Source: Streptococcus mitis (GTDB lineage Bacteria > Bacillota > Bacilli > Lactobacillales > Streptococcaceae). Taken from it: 64,000 nucleotides of DNA. Of the stretch, positions 63,674 through 64,000 are shown in pieces. The notes under the pieces are model-generated. The model ran no database searches, had not been told where the DNA came from, and saw nothing but the letters and a program-made list of their open reading frames with translations. How positions within the stretch are numbered: position 1 is the stretch's first letter; each line of letters begins with the position of its first letter. Location: contig NZ_CP047883.1 of assembly GCF_013305725.1 (NCBI RefSeq), positions 227,001-291,000 on the forward strand. The letters are read 5' to 3'. Made by a program: the position numbers and the translations under genes.

Positions 63674-64000
63674 ATGTCAACTATTGAAGAACAATTAAAA
63701 GCGCTTCGTGAAGAAACGCTGGCTAGCTTGAAGCAGATTACTGCTGAAAATAAAAAAGAGATGCAAGATTTGCGTGTCTCTGTCCTTGGTAAAAAGGGAT
63801 CGCTCACTGAAATCCTCAAAGGGATGAAAGATGTCTCTGCTGAGATGCGTCCGATTATCGGGAAACATGTCAATGAAGCGCGTGATGTCTTGACAGCAGC
63901 TTTTGAAGAAACTGCTAAGCTTTTGGAAGAAAAGAAAGTTGCAGCTCAATTAGCAAGTGAGAGTATCGATGTGACCCTTCCAGGTCGTCCAGTTGCGACT
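63674..64000 (+). CDS. pheS: Phenylalanine--tRNA ligase alpha subunit (partial, N-terminus)
   Basis: First 109 codons: [20 protein letters not shown], an N-terminal coiled-coil of about 80 residues that binds tRNA, then VTLPGRPVA just before the catalytic core, with the open frame running off the right edge. GGAGGAAT precedes the start. The T-box leader upstream supports the call. Confidence 0.95.
   Translation, partial: MSTIEEQLKALREETLASLKQITAENKKEMQDLRVSVLGKKGSLTEILKGMKDVSAEMRPIIGKHVNEARDVLTAAFEETAKLLEEKKVAAQLASESIDVTLPGRPVAT

Overview
The window looks like chromosome from a mitis-group Streptococcus: S. mitis, S. pseudopneumoniae, S. oralis or S. pneumoniae. The evidence is the Sul-type folate operon, the epuA-endA DNA-uptake genes, the amiACDEF oligopeptide permease, and six pneumococcal-type BOX repeats. 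From memory, the gene order joins blocks that lie apart in the reference pneumococcus TIGR4, so a relative or a rearranged strain fits better than a TIGR4-like genome. Most of the window is housekeeping sequence, densely packed, with extended -10 promoters (TGNTATAAT) and intrinsic terminators between units.

Layout. 1-2997: mannose PTS genes (manM cut by the window edge, manL) and a zinc alcohol dehydrogenase with a Rex-type operator over its promoter. 3091-6271: HAD phosphatase, NCS2 purine permease, CPBP protease. 6395-10175: folate genes folP-folC-folE and folBK; folP carries the Arg58-Pro59 duplication known from sulfonamide-resistant pneumococci. 10221-19053: DUF960 protein, ccpA, asparaginase, a HAD-MazG fusion, a universal stress protein, an aminotransferase, rpmH and an orphan oligopeptide-binding lipoprotein. 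19341-21185: a KimA-type potassium importer. 21342-28913: tatD-rnmV-rsmA-rsgA-rpe-thiN-rmuC-yhaM-purR. 28980-31150: lysA and pflA.

31425-35449 is an AT-rich accessory island: a LanFEG-like three-gene ABC exporter and an OmpR-type two-component system, with no bacteriocin gene beside it. 35628-43406: yidC2, acyP, an rRNA/tRNA methyltransferase, a Bax-inhibitor-like protein, asnA, rsmD-coaD-sepM, a DUF1146 gene, murA and epuA. 43445-46238: endA, a CNNM/CBS transporter and tRNA-Cys. 46544-53025: amiACDEF behind a CodY-type box. 53116-55908: trkA-trkH. 56097-60171: SAM hydrolase plus an ECF transporter. 60205-61862: a candidate small RNA, trmL, and an FMN riboswitch carrying a 107-bp RUP-like insertion, followed by ribU. 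61852-64000: PAP2 phosphatase, ParB-like protein, GNAT protein, T-box leader and the start of pheS.

The regulatory reading is fairly consistent. Candidate cre sites lie at manL, ccpA and pflA (carbon control, with ccpA itself present). Purine boxes lie at the NCS2 permease and near purR. A CodY box lies at amiA, a Rex operator at adhP, an FMN aptamer at ribU, and a T-box at pheS. I saw no complete IS element, no CRISPR array and no prophage. The best second-look items are the sulfonamide-type folP duplication, the repeat inside the FMN riboswitch, the orphan LanFEG/TCS island, the small RNA ahead of trmL, and three apparently leaderless genes.
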